Below, one piece after another: positions 26,281 through 34,402 of a DNA stretch of 64,000 nt. The stretch lies in assembly GCF_002251855.1 (NCBI RefSeq), contig NZ_NOXW01000014.1, forward strand, positions 1 to 64,000, written 5' to 3'. Below the pieces are notes generated by a model that had not been told where the DNA came from, ran no database searches, and was given only the letters and a program-made list of their open reading frames with translations. This stretch comes from Rhodoferax sp. TH121. GTDB lineage: Bacteria > Pseudomonadota > Gammaproteobacteria > Burkholderiales > Burkholderiaceae_C. A program made the translations under genes and the position numbers. Within the stretch, counting starts at the first letter, position 1; each line of letters opens with the position of its first letter.

Positions 26281-27051
26281 ATGGCCAACGCATCCGACAT
26301 CAGCACCCGCATCATCGAAGCCGTCATGGCACAAAAGCTCGCGCCTGGCGCACGCTTGGGCGAGCAACAGCTGGCCATGCTGTTCGACTGCAGCCGCACC
26401 ATAGTCCGCGAGGCACTGACCCGCCTGGCGGCGCGCGGCATTGTGACCGTCAGCAGCCGGCGCGGCTGGTATGTGATTGAGCCCTCGCTGAGCGAAGCGC
26501 GCGAGGCTTTTGAGGCCCGCCGCGTGATCGAGATGGGCCTGATCCGCTGCACCACCGAGGTGAGCAAGGCTGCCATCAAGAAACTCAAGGCCCATATCAA
26601 GACCGAGCAGGCCGCCGTCAAGGGCACGGACGTGGGGCTGCGTAGTTATCTGTTGGGCGACTTCCATGTGTGCCTGGCTGAATGCCTGGGCAACAGCCTT
26701 CTGGCTGACACGCTGCGCGACTTCACCGCACGCACCACACTGATTGCCATGCTCTACCAATCCACCCACGACGCGGCGCACTCATGTGCAGAGCATGGCC
26801 GCATCGTCGAGGCGCTCGAAGCTTCCGACTGGGTGCTGGCAGAGCAACTCATGCAGGCCCATATCGGCCATGTTCAGGATGCACTCCGCCTGCAGACGGC
26901 CAGCGGCGATCCACTGGCCGAACTGCGCCAAGCGCTAAGCCCGGTGGGCGACAGCACCAAAACCAAAGTTCGTTTGGCACATGACTTGCATACAAGTCTT
27001 GGCGACAAATCTCCCAAAGACCCCTCAACCTACCTTGGAGCCCTGCTATGA
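26281..27051 (+). CDS. GntR-family (FCD) transcriptional regulator
   Basis: A 256-residue protein from ATG 26281. The N-terminal winged helix (IIEAVMAQKLAPGARLGEQQ, then CSRTIVREALTRLAARGIV) is followed by an all-helical FCD effector domain with the metal-ligand pattern (DFHVCLAE, then H in EHGRIVEAL and HIGHVQDAL). Its TGA overlaps the ATG of the transporter binding-protein gene (ATGA at 27048-27051), so the regulator and its transporter are translationally coupled. The effector is probably the transported solute or a catabolite (inference). Confidence 0.92.
   Translation: MANASDISTRIIEAVMAQKLAPGARLGEQQLAMLFDCSRTIVREALTRLAARGIVTVSSRRGWYVIEPSLSEAREAFEARRVIEMGLIRCTTEVSKAAIKKLKAHIKTEQAAVKGTDVGLRSYLLGDFHVCLAECLGNSLLADTLRDFTARTTLIAMLYQSTHDAAHSCAEHGRIVEALEASDWVLAEQLMQAHIGHVQDALRLQTASGDPLAELRQALSPVGDSTKTKVRLAHDLHTSLGDKSPKDPSTYLGALL
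26983..26998. promoter_or_regulatory. GntR-type operator, site 2 (inside the gntR 3' end)
   Basis: GACTTG-CATA-CAAGTC, a perfect 6-bp inverted repeat 50 bases before the start of the binding-protein gene. Its core CTTGCATACAAG matches site 1 in the gntR promoter. Confidence 0.55.
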
Positions 27052-27845
27052 CCTTCCCCTTGAACAAACGCACTTTCGCCCTGGCGCTGGCCACCGGTGC
27101 CTTGCTGGCCGCTTCCGGCGTGCAAGCACAAACCGCGCTGGACGACATCCTGAAAGCCAAGGTGCTCAAAGTCGCGGTACAGACCGACTCCGCGCCTTAC
27201 GGCTTTGTGGGCACAGACCTCAAGCCCATCGGCCTGGACATTGACATGGCCAATCTCATTGGCAAAAAGCTGGGGGTGCCCGTGGAGCTGGTGGTGGTGG
27301 TGAGTGCCAGCCGCATTCCCGCGCTGCAAACCAAAAAAGCCGACCTGGTGATTGCCACTTTGGGCAAAAACCCGGACCGCGAAAAAGTGATCGACTTCTC
27401 CTCCGCCTACTCCCCATTCTTCCAGGCCGTGTTTGGCCCCAAAAACATTGCCGTGAAGAGCTTTGCAGACCTGGCCGGCAAGTCGGTGGGGGTGACCCGC
27501 GGCGCCATGGAAGACCAAGAACTGGGCAAAGTGGCACCAGCGGGGGTGGACACCAAACGCTTCGAAGACAACAACGCCACCATCGCCGCTTTCACTGCCG
27601 GCCAGGTGCAGTTTGTAGCCCTGGGCGCATCGGTGGCCGGCAACATGATGACCAAGAACCCGCAGCTGTCTGCCGAGTACAAGCTGCTGCTCAAAGACAG
27701 CCCCAACTTCATCGGTATCGCCAAGGGTGAAGACAAGCTCAAGGCCAAGGTGAACGAAATCATTGCCGACGCCAAGAAGAGCGGCGAGCTCGAAGCCATG
27801 GCCAAGAAGTGGCTGGGTCGCGGTCTGGGTGAGTTGCCCCTGTAA
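27048..27845 (+). CDS. Amino-acid ABC transporter solute-binding protein (family 3)
   Basis: A 265-residue periplasmic protein with a signal peptide cleaved after ~residue 27 (LALATGALLAASGVQAQ). It has the SBP_bac_3 fold motifs: LKVAVQTDSAPYGF, GLDIDMANLIGKKLGV, DLVIATLGKNPDREKVIDFS. This is the binding component of a polar-amino-acid-type importer completed by the next three genes. Substrate not readable; the GntR/FCD coupling suggests an amino acid or related carboxylate. Confidence 0.92.
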   Translation: MTFPLNKRTFALALATGALLAASGVQAQTALDDILKAKVLKVAVQTDSAPYGFVGTDLKPIGLDIDMANLIGKKLGVPVELVVVVSASRIPALQTKKADLVIATLGKNPDREKVIDFSSAYSPFFQAVFGPKNIAVKSFADLAGKSVGVTRGAMEDQELGKVAPAGVDTKRFEDNNATIAAFTAGQVQFVALGASVAGNMMTKNPQLSAEYKLLLKDSPNFIGIAKGEDKLKAKVNEIIADAKKSGELEAMAKKWLGRGLGELPL

Positions 27846-27873
27846 GGCCTGGCGCGACTGACGAAAGCATTCC

Positions 27874-28557
27874 ATGCGCATTCAACTCGACTTCGGGGCG
27901 GTACTGGCCGAGTGGCCGCTGCTGCTCACCGGTGTGGGCTGGACCCTGGCACTCACGGCCGTGGCTGTGGTGGCCGGCACCGCCCTGGGCGTAGGCTGCG
28001 CATGGGTGCGGGCACGCGGCTTCGGCGCGGACCATGCACCGCGCTGGCTGCAAGCGGTGGTGGGCGGGTATGTGGAGCTGATCCGCAACACGCCCTTCAT
28101 CGTGCAACTGTTCTTTATTTTCTTCGGACTGCCGGCGGCGGGCTTCAAACTGTCTGCCGAAACGGCGTCTTTCATTGCCATGGTGATCAACCTCGGGGCC
28201 TATGCCACCGAGATCATCCGCGCCGGGCTGGAAGCGACGCCCAAGGGGCAGATCGAAGCCGCCGTGAGCCTGGCACTCAACCGCCTGCAAACCTTCACCT
28301 ACGTGGTGCTGCCACCGGCCCTGAAGAAGATCTGGCCCAGCCTGGTCAGCCAGGTGGTGATCGTGATGCTGGGCTCCTCGGTCTGCGGGCAGATTTCCAC
28401 CAAGGAATTGAGCTACGCGGCCGACCTGATCCAGAGCAACAACTTCCGCTCGTTTGAGGCCTTCATGGTGGTGGGCGCGGTGTACCTGCTGCTGTCCTTT
28501 GTGGTGCGCCATGTGCTCAACTGGCTAGGCGCCACCTTTGTGTTCGGGAGGCGCTGA
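27874..28557 (+). CDS. Amino-acid ABC transporter permease 1
   Basis: A 227-residue inner-membrane permease of the HisM/GlnP type with about five membrane segments. It has the ATPase-coupling EAA loop (AGLEATPKGQIEAAVSLALN) and the family's RNTPFIVQLFF segment. It starts 28 bases after the binding-protein gene. Confidence 0.92.
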   Translation: MRIQLDFGAVLAEWPLLLTGVGWTLALTAVAVVAGTALGVGCAWVRARGFGADHAPRWLQAVVGGYVELIRNTPFIVQLFFIFFGLPAAGFKLSAETASFIAMVINLGAYATEIIRAGLEATPKGQIEAAVSLALNRLQTFTYVVLPPALKKIWPSLVSQVVIVMLGSSVCGQISTKELSYAADLIQSNNFRSFEAFMVVGAVYLLLSFVVRHVLNWLGATFVFGRR

Positions 28558-28560
28558 GCC

Positions 28561-29211
28561 ATGGTGGACTTTTCCCTCTGGGACATTTTTCGCAACCTGC
28601 TGCTGGCCCTGCGCTGGACGGTGGGGCTCTCGCTGATCGCCTTCATTGGTGGTGGTGTGGTCGGGCTGCTCTTGCTCATGCTGCGTTTGAGCAAGTTGCC
28701 GGGCGCCACCGTATTTGTGAGCTGCTACGTGCAGCTCTTCCAGGGCGTGCCGCTGCTGGTGCAGCTGTTTCTGGCGTATTACGGCTTGGGCCTGTTCGGC
28801 ATCAACACCTCCCCCTGGGTGGCAGCGGGCATGGGGCTCACGCTGTACGCCAGCGCCTTCCTGACCGAGATCTGGCGCGGCTCTGTGGAGTCCATTCCGC
28901 GTGGGCAGTGGGAGGCTTCGCAGAGCCTGGCGCTGAACTTTGCAGAGCAGCTGCGCTACATCATCCTGCCGCAGGCTTGTCGGATTTCCGTGGCCCCTAC
29001 GGTGGGCTTTCTGGTGCAGGTCATCAAGGGCACGGCGCTGGCCTCGGTGATCGGCTTCATGGAGCTGACCAAGGTGGGCAAAACGATTGCCAACGCCACC
29101 TTCAGCCCGTTCCTGGTGTTCAGCTGCGTTGCGCTGATGTATTTCGTGCTGTGCTACCCGGTGAGCCTGTACGCCAAATCTTTGGAGAGAGAGTTACATG
29201 CCCATCGTTGA
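28561..29211 (+). CDS. Amino-acid ABC transporter permease 2
   Basis: A 216-residue second permease of the same family: FQGVPLLVQLFLAYYGL, EAA loop SVESIPRGQWEASQSLALN and five membrane segments. Starts 3 bp after permease 1; its 3' end overlaps the ATPase start by 14 bases, so the subunits are translated together. Confidence 0.92.
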   Translation: MVDFSLWDIFRNLLLALRWTVGLSLIAFIGGGVVGLLLLMLRLSKLPGATVFVSCYVQLFQGVPLLVQLFLAYYGLGLFGINTSPWVAAGMGLTLYASAFLTEIWRGSVESIPRGQWEASQSLALNFAEQLRYIILPQACRISVAPTVGFLVQVIKGTALASVIGFMELTKVGKTIANATFSPFLVFSCVALMYFVLCYPVSLYAKSLERELHAHR

Positions 29212-29932
29212 CATCCGCGCCCTGCGCAAATCCTATGGCAGCAACGAGGTGCTCAAAGGCATCGACCTAGCTGTGGAACCCCGCGAGGTCATTGCCATCA
29301 TCGGCAAAAGCGGCTCGGGTAAAAGCACGCTGCTGCGTTGCATCAACGGCCTCGAAGAATTCCAGAGCGGCGAGCTCACGGTAGATGGCAAACCCCTGCT
29401 CCACAAAAACGCCGCTGCCATGCGTGCCCTGCGCCAGCGGGTGGGCATGATTTTCCAAGGCTTCAACCTCTTCCCGCACCTGACCGTGGGCAAGAACATC
29501 ATGCTCGCGCCCAGCCTGGTGAAAGCCAAAGACACAGCCAGTGGCGAAGCCCATGCCCGCGCCCTGCTGGAGCGCGTGGGCTTGGCCGAAAAGTTCGATG
29601 CCTTTGCCGACCAGCTCTCCGGCGGGCAGCAGCAGCGCGTGGCGATTGCCCGCGCCCTGGCCATGGAACCCGCAGTGCTGCTGTGCGACGAGATCACCAG
29701 CGCCCTGGACCCCGAACTGGTGGGCGAGGTACTGCGCGTGGTGGAAACACTGGCGCAGGAAGGCATGACCCTGCTGATGGTGACGCACGAGATGAACTTC
29801 GCGCGCCGCGTCTCGAACCGGGTGATCTTCATGCACCAAGGGCGTGTGCACGAGATGGGACCGCCGGCAGAGTTGTTCGGCAATCCGCAAACGCCCGAGC
29901 TGCAGCAATTTCTGAAGTCGCTGCACGATTGA
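29198..29932 (+). CDS. Amino-acid ABC transporter ATPase
   Basis: A 244-residue ATPase of the GlnQ/HisP class. Walker A GKSGSGKST (about residues 36-44), signature LSGGQQQRVAIARAL, Walker B VLLCDEITSALDP and the switch His in MVTHEM are all intact. Last gene of the GntR-linked transport operon. Confidence 0.95.
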   Translation: MPIVDIRALRKSYGSNEVLKGIDLAVEPREVIAIIGKSGSGKSTLLRCINGLEEFQSGELTVDGKPLLHKNAAAMRALRQRVGMIFQGFNLFPHLTVGKNIMLAPSLVKAKDTASGEAHARALLERVGLAEKFDAFADQLSGGQQQRVAIARALAMEPAVLLCDEITSALDPELVGEVLRVVETLAQEGMTLLMVTHEMNFARRVSNRVIFMHQGRVHEMGPPAELFGNPQTPELQQFLKSLHD

Positions 29933-29969
29933 GCGCGCCAGCACCGCGGCGTCTTCGATAATCGGGGAC

Positions 29970-30551
29970 ATGAGTGAACCCGTGACCCTGATTCCGCTGG
30001 ATACTGTCAGCGGTGCCCCGCTGACCCCACCGCCTTCCCGCCCCACCGCCAAATTCATGTTCGCGCACCTGGCGCATCTGCTGGCGCTGGGCTTTGGTTC
30101 AGGGCTCTCTCGCATCGCACCGGGCACCTCGGGCACGCTGTGGGCCTGGGTGGCCTTTGTGGCGCTGCAACCTTGGTTGGGCGATGTGGGATGGGCGTGG
30201 CTGATTGGGGGCGGCGCCGTAGTCGGCTGGTGGGCCAGCACAGTCACCGCACGCAACCTGGGCGTGCTGGACCCCGGCAATGTGGTGATCGACGAAATCA
30301 TCGCCTTCTGGCTGGTGCTGTGGCTGGTCACGCCCACCTCCTTGGTCGGGCAGGTTCTGGCCTTTGGCCTGTTCCGTTTTTTTGATGCCGTCAAACCTGG
30401 CCCCGTGGGCTGGGCCGATGCCCTCTTCCACCACGTCGACCCGCAGACCGACCGGCGTGCCTGGGGCAAGGCCGGCTTTGGCATCATGCTCGACGACTTG
30501 GTGGCGGCGGGCTGCACCGTGCTGGTGGTGGCGTTGTGGAGATTCCTCTGA
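29970..30551 (+). CDS. pgpA: Phosphatidylglycerophosphatase A
   Basis: Dephosphorylates phosphatidylglycerophosphate to phosphatidylglycerol at the inner membrane. The 193-residue protein has the PgpA features GFGSGLSRIAPGTSGTLWA, DPGNVVIDEIIAFW and the closing GFGIMLDDLVAA, plus three to four membrane segments. Overlaps the open frame of the next gene by a few bases. Confidence 0.95.
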   Translation: MSEPVTLIPLDTVSGAPLTPPPSRPTAKFMFAHLAHLLALGFGSGLSRIAPGTSGTLWAWVAFVALQPWLGDVGWAWLIGGGAVVGWWASTVTARNLGVLDPGNVVIDEIIAFWLVLWLVTPTSLVGQVLAFGLFRFFDAVKPGPVGWADALFHHVDPQTDRRAWGKAGFGIMLDDLVAAGCTVLVVALWRFL

Positions 30552-30553
30552 GC

Positions 30554-31057
30554 ATGCCGAATTCGCTATCAAATCAGGAGCTATTAGCGCATTATCCACA
30601 AGGGCTAGTGGCCAATTTGATGCTCAAACACCAATGGATGCTGGCCACTGCGGAAAGCTGTACGGGCGGCCTGATTGCTGGCGCCTGCACCGACCTGGCG
30701 GGGTCAAGCGCCTGGTTTGAGCGCGGTTTTGTCACCTACTCCAACGCGGCCAAGACCGAGCAGCTGGGTGTGGACGCCGGACTGATTGCCCGCCATGGCG
30801 CCGTGAGCGAACCGGTAGTACGCGCCATGGTGCAAGGCGCACTGCGACATTCGCACGCCCAGGTGGCCGTGGCCGTGACCGGCGTCGCCGGGCCCACCGG
30901 TGGCAGCCCCGACAAGCCTGTGGGCACCGTCTGGTTTGGCTGGGCCACGCCGGCAGGTGTGCGCAGCGAAGTGCAGCACTTTGCTGGTGACCGCGCTGCA
31001 GTACGCGCCGCCACCGTGCACCATGCCCTCACCCAACTGGCCGAACTGCTGCACTAA
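30554..31057 (+). CDS. pncC: CinA C-terminal-domain nicotinamide-nucleotide amidase
   Basis: Deamidates nicotinamide mononucleotide to nicotinate mononucleotide in pyridine-nucleotide salvage. The 167-residue protein has the CinA/PncC signature LATAESCTGG, then GSSAWFERGFVTYSN, VTGVAGPTGGSPDKPVGTVW (in part) and the HHAL end; it lacks the CinA N-terminal domain. ATG 30554 follows pgpA by 2 bases. Residues ~4-24 are encoded by a dispersed repeat copy, replacing the usual short N-terminal helix. Confidence 0.92.
   Translation: MPNSLSNQELLAHYPQGLVANLMLKHQWMLATAESCTGGLIAGACTDLAGSSAWFERGFVTYSNAAKTEQLGVDAGLIARHGAVSEPVVRAMVQGALRHSHAQVAVAVTGVAGPTGGSPDKPVGTVWFGWATPAGVRSEVQHFAGDRAAVRAATVHHALTQLAELLH
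30565..30624 (+). repeat. Dispersed ~60-bp repeat, copy F (N-terminus of pncC)
   Basis: Blocks: GCTATCAAATCAGGAGC, TATTAGCGCA, TCCACAAGGGCTAGTGGCC, AATTTGATGC. It begins 11 bases after the pncC ATG and is read in a different frame from the thiL and LysE copies, with no stop codon. Confidence 0.85.
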
Positions 31058-31075
31058 GTTCCTGCCCGCCGCCAG

Positions 31076-31900
31076 CTACCGCCTACGCGCACTCAGGCTG
31101 CACCCCGGCAGGTGCAAGAGGTCAGCGTATTCGTGGGAGCCCTGCAATATCCGCAGTCCCTGGTTAAATGCCCGCATGCGCGCCGCACTCTGCGGAAGTT
31201 GGGCACTGAGCATGAGATGGGTGGTGAACTGACGGGTGAGCCAGCGCGGATGGGCCCGCAGCTGCGCGGACTCGGCCGGCACCAAGTGGGCCCCCATGAG
31301 GTGACAGGCTACATTGCGCTCCATGGGCACCACATCCAGTCGACCAGCCAGCAAGAGGCGCAAATTGGCCAGATCATCACCGGCCAGCGCCACATTCAAG
31401 ACTCCTTCTTTGTGCAGACGCCAGAACTCCGGCGTGTAGGTGTAGGACGGGACGGCACCCACACGCAGGCCCCGCAAATCGCGCAGTTCTTTCCAGTCAA
31501 AGGGCTTGGCTGCAGGGTTGTCGCGGTACACGAATACCCACTGCTCCGTCAACACGTTGTCACTGATCAAAAAACCCACATCGCGCTGTGGGTTGCGCCC
31601 CCAGTAGGCGGTTCCATCCCAGTGCCCCGCACGCGCCTCTTCCAGTGAGCGCGTCCAGGGCTTGAAGGTGTACTGCACCTCATACCCCGCGTACGCAAAA
31701 GCACGGCGCACAATCTCCAGCGCAATGCCCTGGTCGGGGCGTGTCGAGGTGGCATAGGGCGGCAGTTCACCGGTCGCCAGGCGCAAAGGGGCAAGGCTTG
31801 CTTCGGGGGCACGCGCCGGAGGCGGCTGTCCCTGCGCCCATACCGCGCTACAGCCCGTCGCCAGCAAGCAAGACACCCTTGCAAAAAAGCGCCAATCCAT
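31076..31900 (-). CDS. Periplasmic family-3-like solute-binding protein
   Basis: A 274-residue protein with a signal peptide (ARVSCLLATGCSAVWAQ) and a SBP_bac_3-like core (LRLATGELPPYAT, ALEIVRRAFAYAGYEVQYTF, GVLNVALAGDDLANLRLLLAGRLDVV in part). It has no adjacent permease, so it is an orphan binding protein of the type often found near signalling genes in Comamonadaceae. Divergent from the SDR gene. The role is unknown; a sensor function is possible. Confidence 0.82.
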   Translation of the reverse strand: MDWRFFARVSCLLATGCSAVWAQGQPPPARAPEASLAPLRLATGELPPYATSTRPDQGIALEIVRRAFAYAGYEVQYTFKPWTRSLEEARAGHWDGTAYWGRNPQRDVGFLISDNVLTEQWVFVYRDNPAAKPFDWKELRDLRGLRVGAVPSYTYTPEFWRLHKEGVLNVALAGDDLANLRLLLAGRLDVVPMERNVACHLMGAHLVPAESAQLRAHPRWLTRQFTTHLMLSAQLPQSAARMRAFNQGLRILQGSHEYADLLHLPGCSLSARRR

Positions 31901-32047
31901 GGCAGCCGCCTGAAGTGAAAGTGGGGAATTTCATCATAGGCCCTTTGACCCGCGAATGCACAAACAAAACCCCATGCTCCGCCGCCAAAAAGCACCAGGC
32001 GGCGAACTGGTTTACCCTGCCAATACAAAAACAGCCTGCGTGCCCCC

Positions 32048-32785
32048 ATGCAAAACCCAGACGTCCCCCTGCAATCCGCCCCCAATGGTGGGCGCCAAGA
32101 CGGGCTCGCCGTTGTCGTGGGGGCCCAAGGCGGCATTGGCCAGGCCGTGCTACACACCCTGCAGACTGACTCCCGTTTTGCACAGGTGCTGGGCTTGGGG
32201 CGCCACAGCACGCCCGCACTGAACTTGCTGGACGAAACAAGCATTCAACACTGCGCCCACGTTGTGCAGGCTACGGGCCTGCCCTTGCGCCTGGTAGTCG
32301 ACGCCACCGGCTACTTGCATGGCGAGGGGCATCGCCCCGAGAAAAGCTGGCAGCATCTGGACCCTGCGCAGATGGCGCACCACTTCGCCATCAATGCCAT
32401 TGGTCCGGCCCTGCTGATGAAACACTTTTTGCCGCTACTCGCACAGGATGGCACCACCGTGTTCGCCACGCTGTCGGCCAAGGTAGGCAGCATCGGCGAC
32501 AACCGGCTGGGGGGCTGGTACAGCTACCGCGCAAGCAAGGCGGCTCTCAACCAGTTGGTGCACACCGCCGCCATTGAGTTGCGCCGCAGACATCCCAATG
32601 CCGTGTGTGTCGCACTACATCCGGGCACCGTAGCAACGGTCCTGTCCGCCCCCTTTGCCAAAACGGGACTGGACATCAAAACACCTGACGAAGCCGCGCG
32701 GCGTTTGCTGCAAGTCATAGACGGCCTCAGCGCAGCGCAATCCGGCGGCTTCTTCCACCACGACGGGACACCCATACCTTGGTAA
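32048..32785 (+). CDS. Short-chain dehydrogenase/reductase (C-factor-like)
   Basis: A 245-residue Rossmann-fold enzyme. It has the nucleotide loop VVVGAQGGIGQAV, the NAxG-like FAINAIGPALL, the Ser and the active-site YSYRASKAALNQ (Tyr and Lys of the SDR YxxxK), and the PG motif LHPGTVAT. It resembles the CsgA/C-factor branch. Substrate unknown. Confidence 0.88.
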   Translation: MQNPDVPLQSAPNGGRQDGLAVVVGAQGGIGQAVLHTLQTDSRFAQVLGLGRHSTPALNLLDETSIQHCAHVVQATGLPLRLVVDATGYLHGEGHRPEKSWQHLDPAQMAHHFAINAIGPALLMKHFLPLLAQDGTTVFATLSAKVGSIGDNRLGGWYSYRASKAALNQLVHTAAIELRRRHPNAVCVALHPGTVATVLSAPFAKTGLDIKTPDEAARRLLQVIDGLSAAQSGGFFHHDGTPIPW

Positions 32786-32864
32786 GGGGCTTGAACGCAC
32801 TAGTAGAATCCCTATGGGCTTTTCGGGAGGAGAGTCCGTTTTATCCACTTATCAAACCAGAACC

Positions 32865-33473
32865 ATGAAAAAACTTTTGATCGCATCGGCCATCATCGCC
32901 ACCTTCGCAGCACCCCAAGCATTTGCACAGGCCAAGAATTTCGAAGGCTTTAGCGTTGGCCTGAATATCAACGCCAACTCCAGCGACACGGACATCACCA
33001 ACACTGGCGGTTTCGTCAAGGCTACGGGCCAAACATCGACCAATGCTTCCGTGCAAGCGCAATACAACCTGGCGTTGGGCAGTGCGTTTGTACTCGGCTT
33101 AGGTGGTGCATTCGAAATGGGAGACGCTGACCTTGGAAGCTCTGGAACCACCTTCTCTGGCAAGCGTAAGAATGCCTATTCTGTTTTCATTGCACCAGGT
33201 ATTGCACTGGACGACAGCTGGCTGATCTACGGCAAAGTTGCGAGCATTGCTGCCTCGTTTGAAACGACTGGCGCTGCCATTTTCACTGGAAAAACTGATA
33301 CAACCGGTATTGGCTACGGTATTGGCTTCCAGAAGATGCTCAACAAAAACGTGTATCTGCAAGCTGAATTCATGCAAAACAAATACAACGACAAGACTAT
33401 CGTGACAACCTTGACGACACAAGCCAAGGCAGAAGCTCGCGCCTTCTCCTTCGGAGTCGGCTACAAGTTCTAA
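32865..33473 (+). CDS. Outer-membrane beta-barrel protein
   Basis: A 202-residue secreted protein (ATG 32865; signal peptide KKLLIASAIIATFAAPQAFA). The mature part alternates polar and hydrophobic residues in strands of an 8-strand-type barrel and ends with the outer-membrane signature ...FSFGVGYKF (terminal Phe). It resembles opacity/OmpW-like surface proteins. Its codons are visibly less GC-rich than those of its neighbours, as is common for abundant porin-like proteins. A strong terminator follows. Confidence 0.85.
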   Translation: MKKLLIASAIIATFAAPQAFAQAKNFEGFSVGLNINANSSDTDITNTGGFVKATGQTSTNASVQAQYNLALGSAFVLGLGGAFEMGDADLGSSGTTFSGKRKNAYSVFIAPGIALDDSWLIYGKVASIAASFETTGAAIFTGKTDTTGIGYGIGFQKMLNKNVYLQAEFMQNKYNDKTIVTTLTTQAKAEARAFSFGVGYKF

Positions 33474-33488
33474 TCTTGTAGGTCCCAA

Positions 33489-33519
33489 AGAAAAACCCGC
33501 AGTGATGCGGGTTTTTTTA
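33489..33519 (+). terminator. Rho-independent terminator of the outer-membrane protein gene
   Basis: AAAACCCGCA and TGCGGGTTTT form a 10-bp stem with a GTGA loop, followed by more Ts. It is in the convergent gap to the YecA-type gene and its A/T flanks would let it act on both strands. Confidence 0.92.
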
Positions 33520-33538
33520 TGGTGTCAGAGAGGGCTAT

Positions 33539-34348
33539 TCAAATGCCGTGACACTTCTTGTATTTCTTGCCGCTACCGCAATGGCAAGGGTCGTTTCGGC
33601 CGGGTTCGGCCTCCTTGCGCACCGTCTCCACACGGGGGCCAAAGCTGGCCCAGAGTTCGCGCAGGTCGTAAACCGCCCAGACGGCATCGGCGAAGTCGTT
33701 GATGCGCTGCTCGCTCACGCTGGGCGGGCCATCGTCGTCAAACACCGAGATGGTGGGTTCCTCGGTGTCGTCTTCGGTGAGCGCCACGATGGACTGCAGG
33801 GCAGCGTCCAGCCACTTCTCGGCCTCCTTGTCGCGCGGTGCGGCCCATTCCTCGGGCCAGGTTTCCACAGCAAACATGAAACCCAAAGCCCAGACCTGGG
33901 CAAATGAAGGCAGCTCTTGGTCGCTCATGGCGGCGCGGTCTTCCTCGGGCAATACCGCAACTGCGCCACGCACGTCCATCACCTCGGGGTGGTAAGCAGT
34001 CTCGTCGTCCAGGCTTTTCACCTCCACGCTGAGGCTGCGCACCACGTCGTTCCAGCGGCGGGTCCACAGCACCACAAACTGCTGCGCCTGCTCCACGCTG
34101 GCAAAACCACCGGCTTCGCCCGGGGCTGGGTAGTCCAGGTCCAACAACGCGGGGAAGGCCTCAGCCGCATCAATTGGACGACGGCAGACGGCCAGCGCCG
34201 CCATGAAGCCCTCGCAAAACTCCCATTGGGGAATTTCTTCGTGGCGGCTACGCAGGTCATCCAGGATGGCGTCCAGGGCATCGAAGTCGTCCGGGCTCAG
34301 GGTATCTACCGGGGCGGCGTCGGTGGCCGCAGGCGTGGGGTTTGGCAT
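33539..34348 (-). CDS. UPF0149/YecA-family protein with SEC-C zinc motif
   Basis: A 269-residue cytoplasmic protein. The N-terminal UPF0149 helical region (DDFDALDAILDDL, then WEFCEGFMAALAV) is followed by an acidic linker and a C-terminal SEC-C zinc knuckle (GRNDPCHCGSGKKYKKCHG), as at the end of SecA. YecA-type proteins bind ribosomes or SecA-like partners. The start at 34348 is set by the family start; the open frame runs on much further only as an antisense shadow of the neighbouring gene. Confidence 0.88.
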   Translation of the reverse strand: MPNPTPAATDAAPVDTLSPDDFDALDAILDDLRSRHEEIPQWEFCEGFMAALAVCRRPIDAAEAFPALLDLDYPAPGEAGGFASVEQAQQFVVLWTRRWNDVVRSLSVEVKSLDDETAYHPEVMDVRGAVAVLPEEDRAAMSDQELPSFAQVWALGFMFAVETWPEEWAAPRDKEAEKWLDAALQSIVALTEDDTEEPTISVFDDDGPPSVSEQRINDFADAVWAVYDLRELWASFGPRVETVRKEAEPGRNDPCHCGSGKKYKKCHGI

Positions 34349-34402
34349 AAGCTGTGCAAAAAGAGGGCGGGCTGCTATTGTCCCCCCGAAGAAAGGCTTT
34401 TC

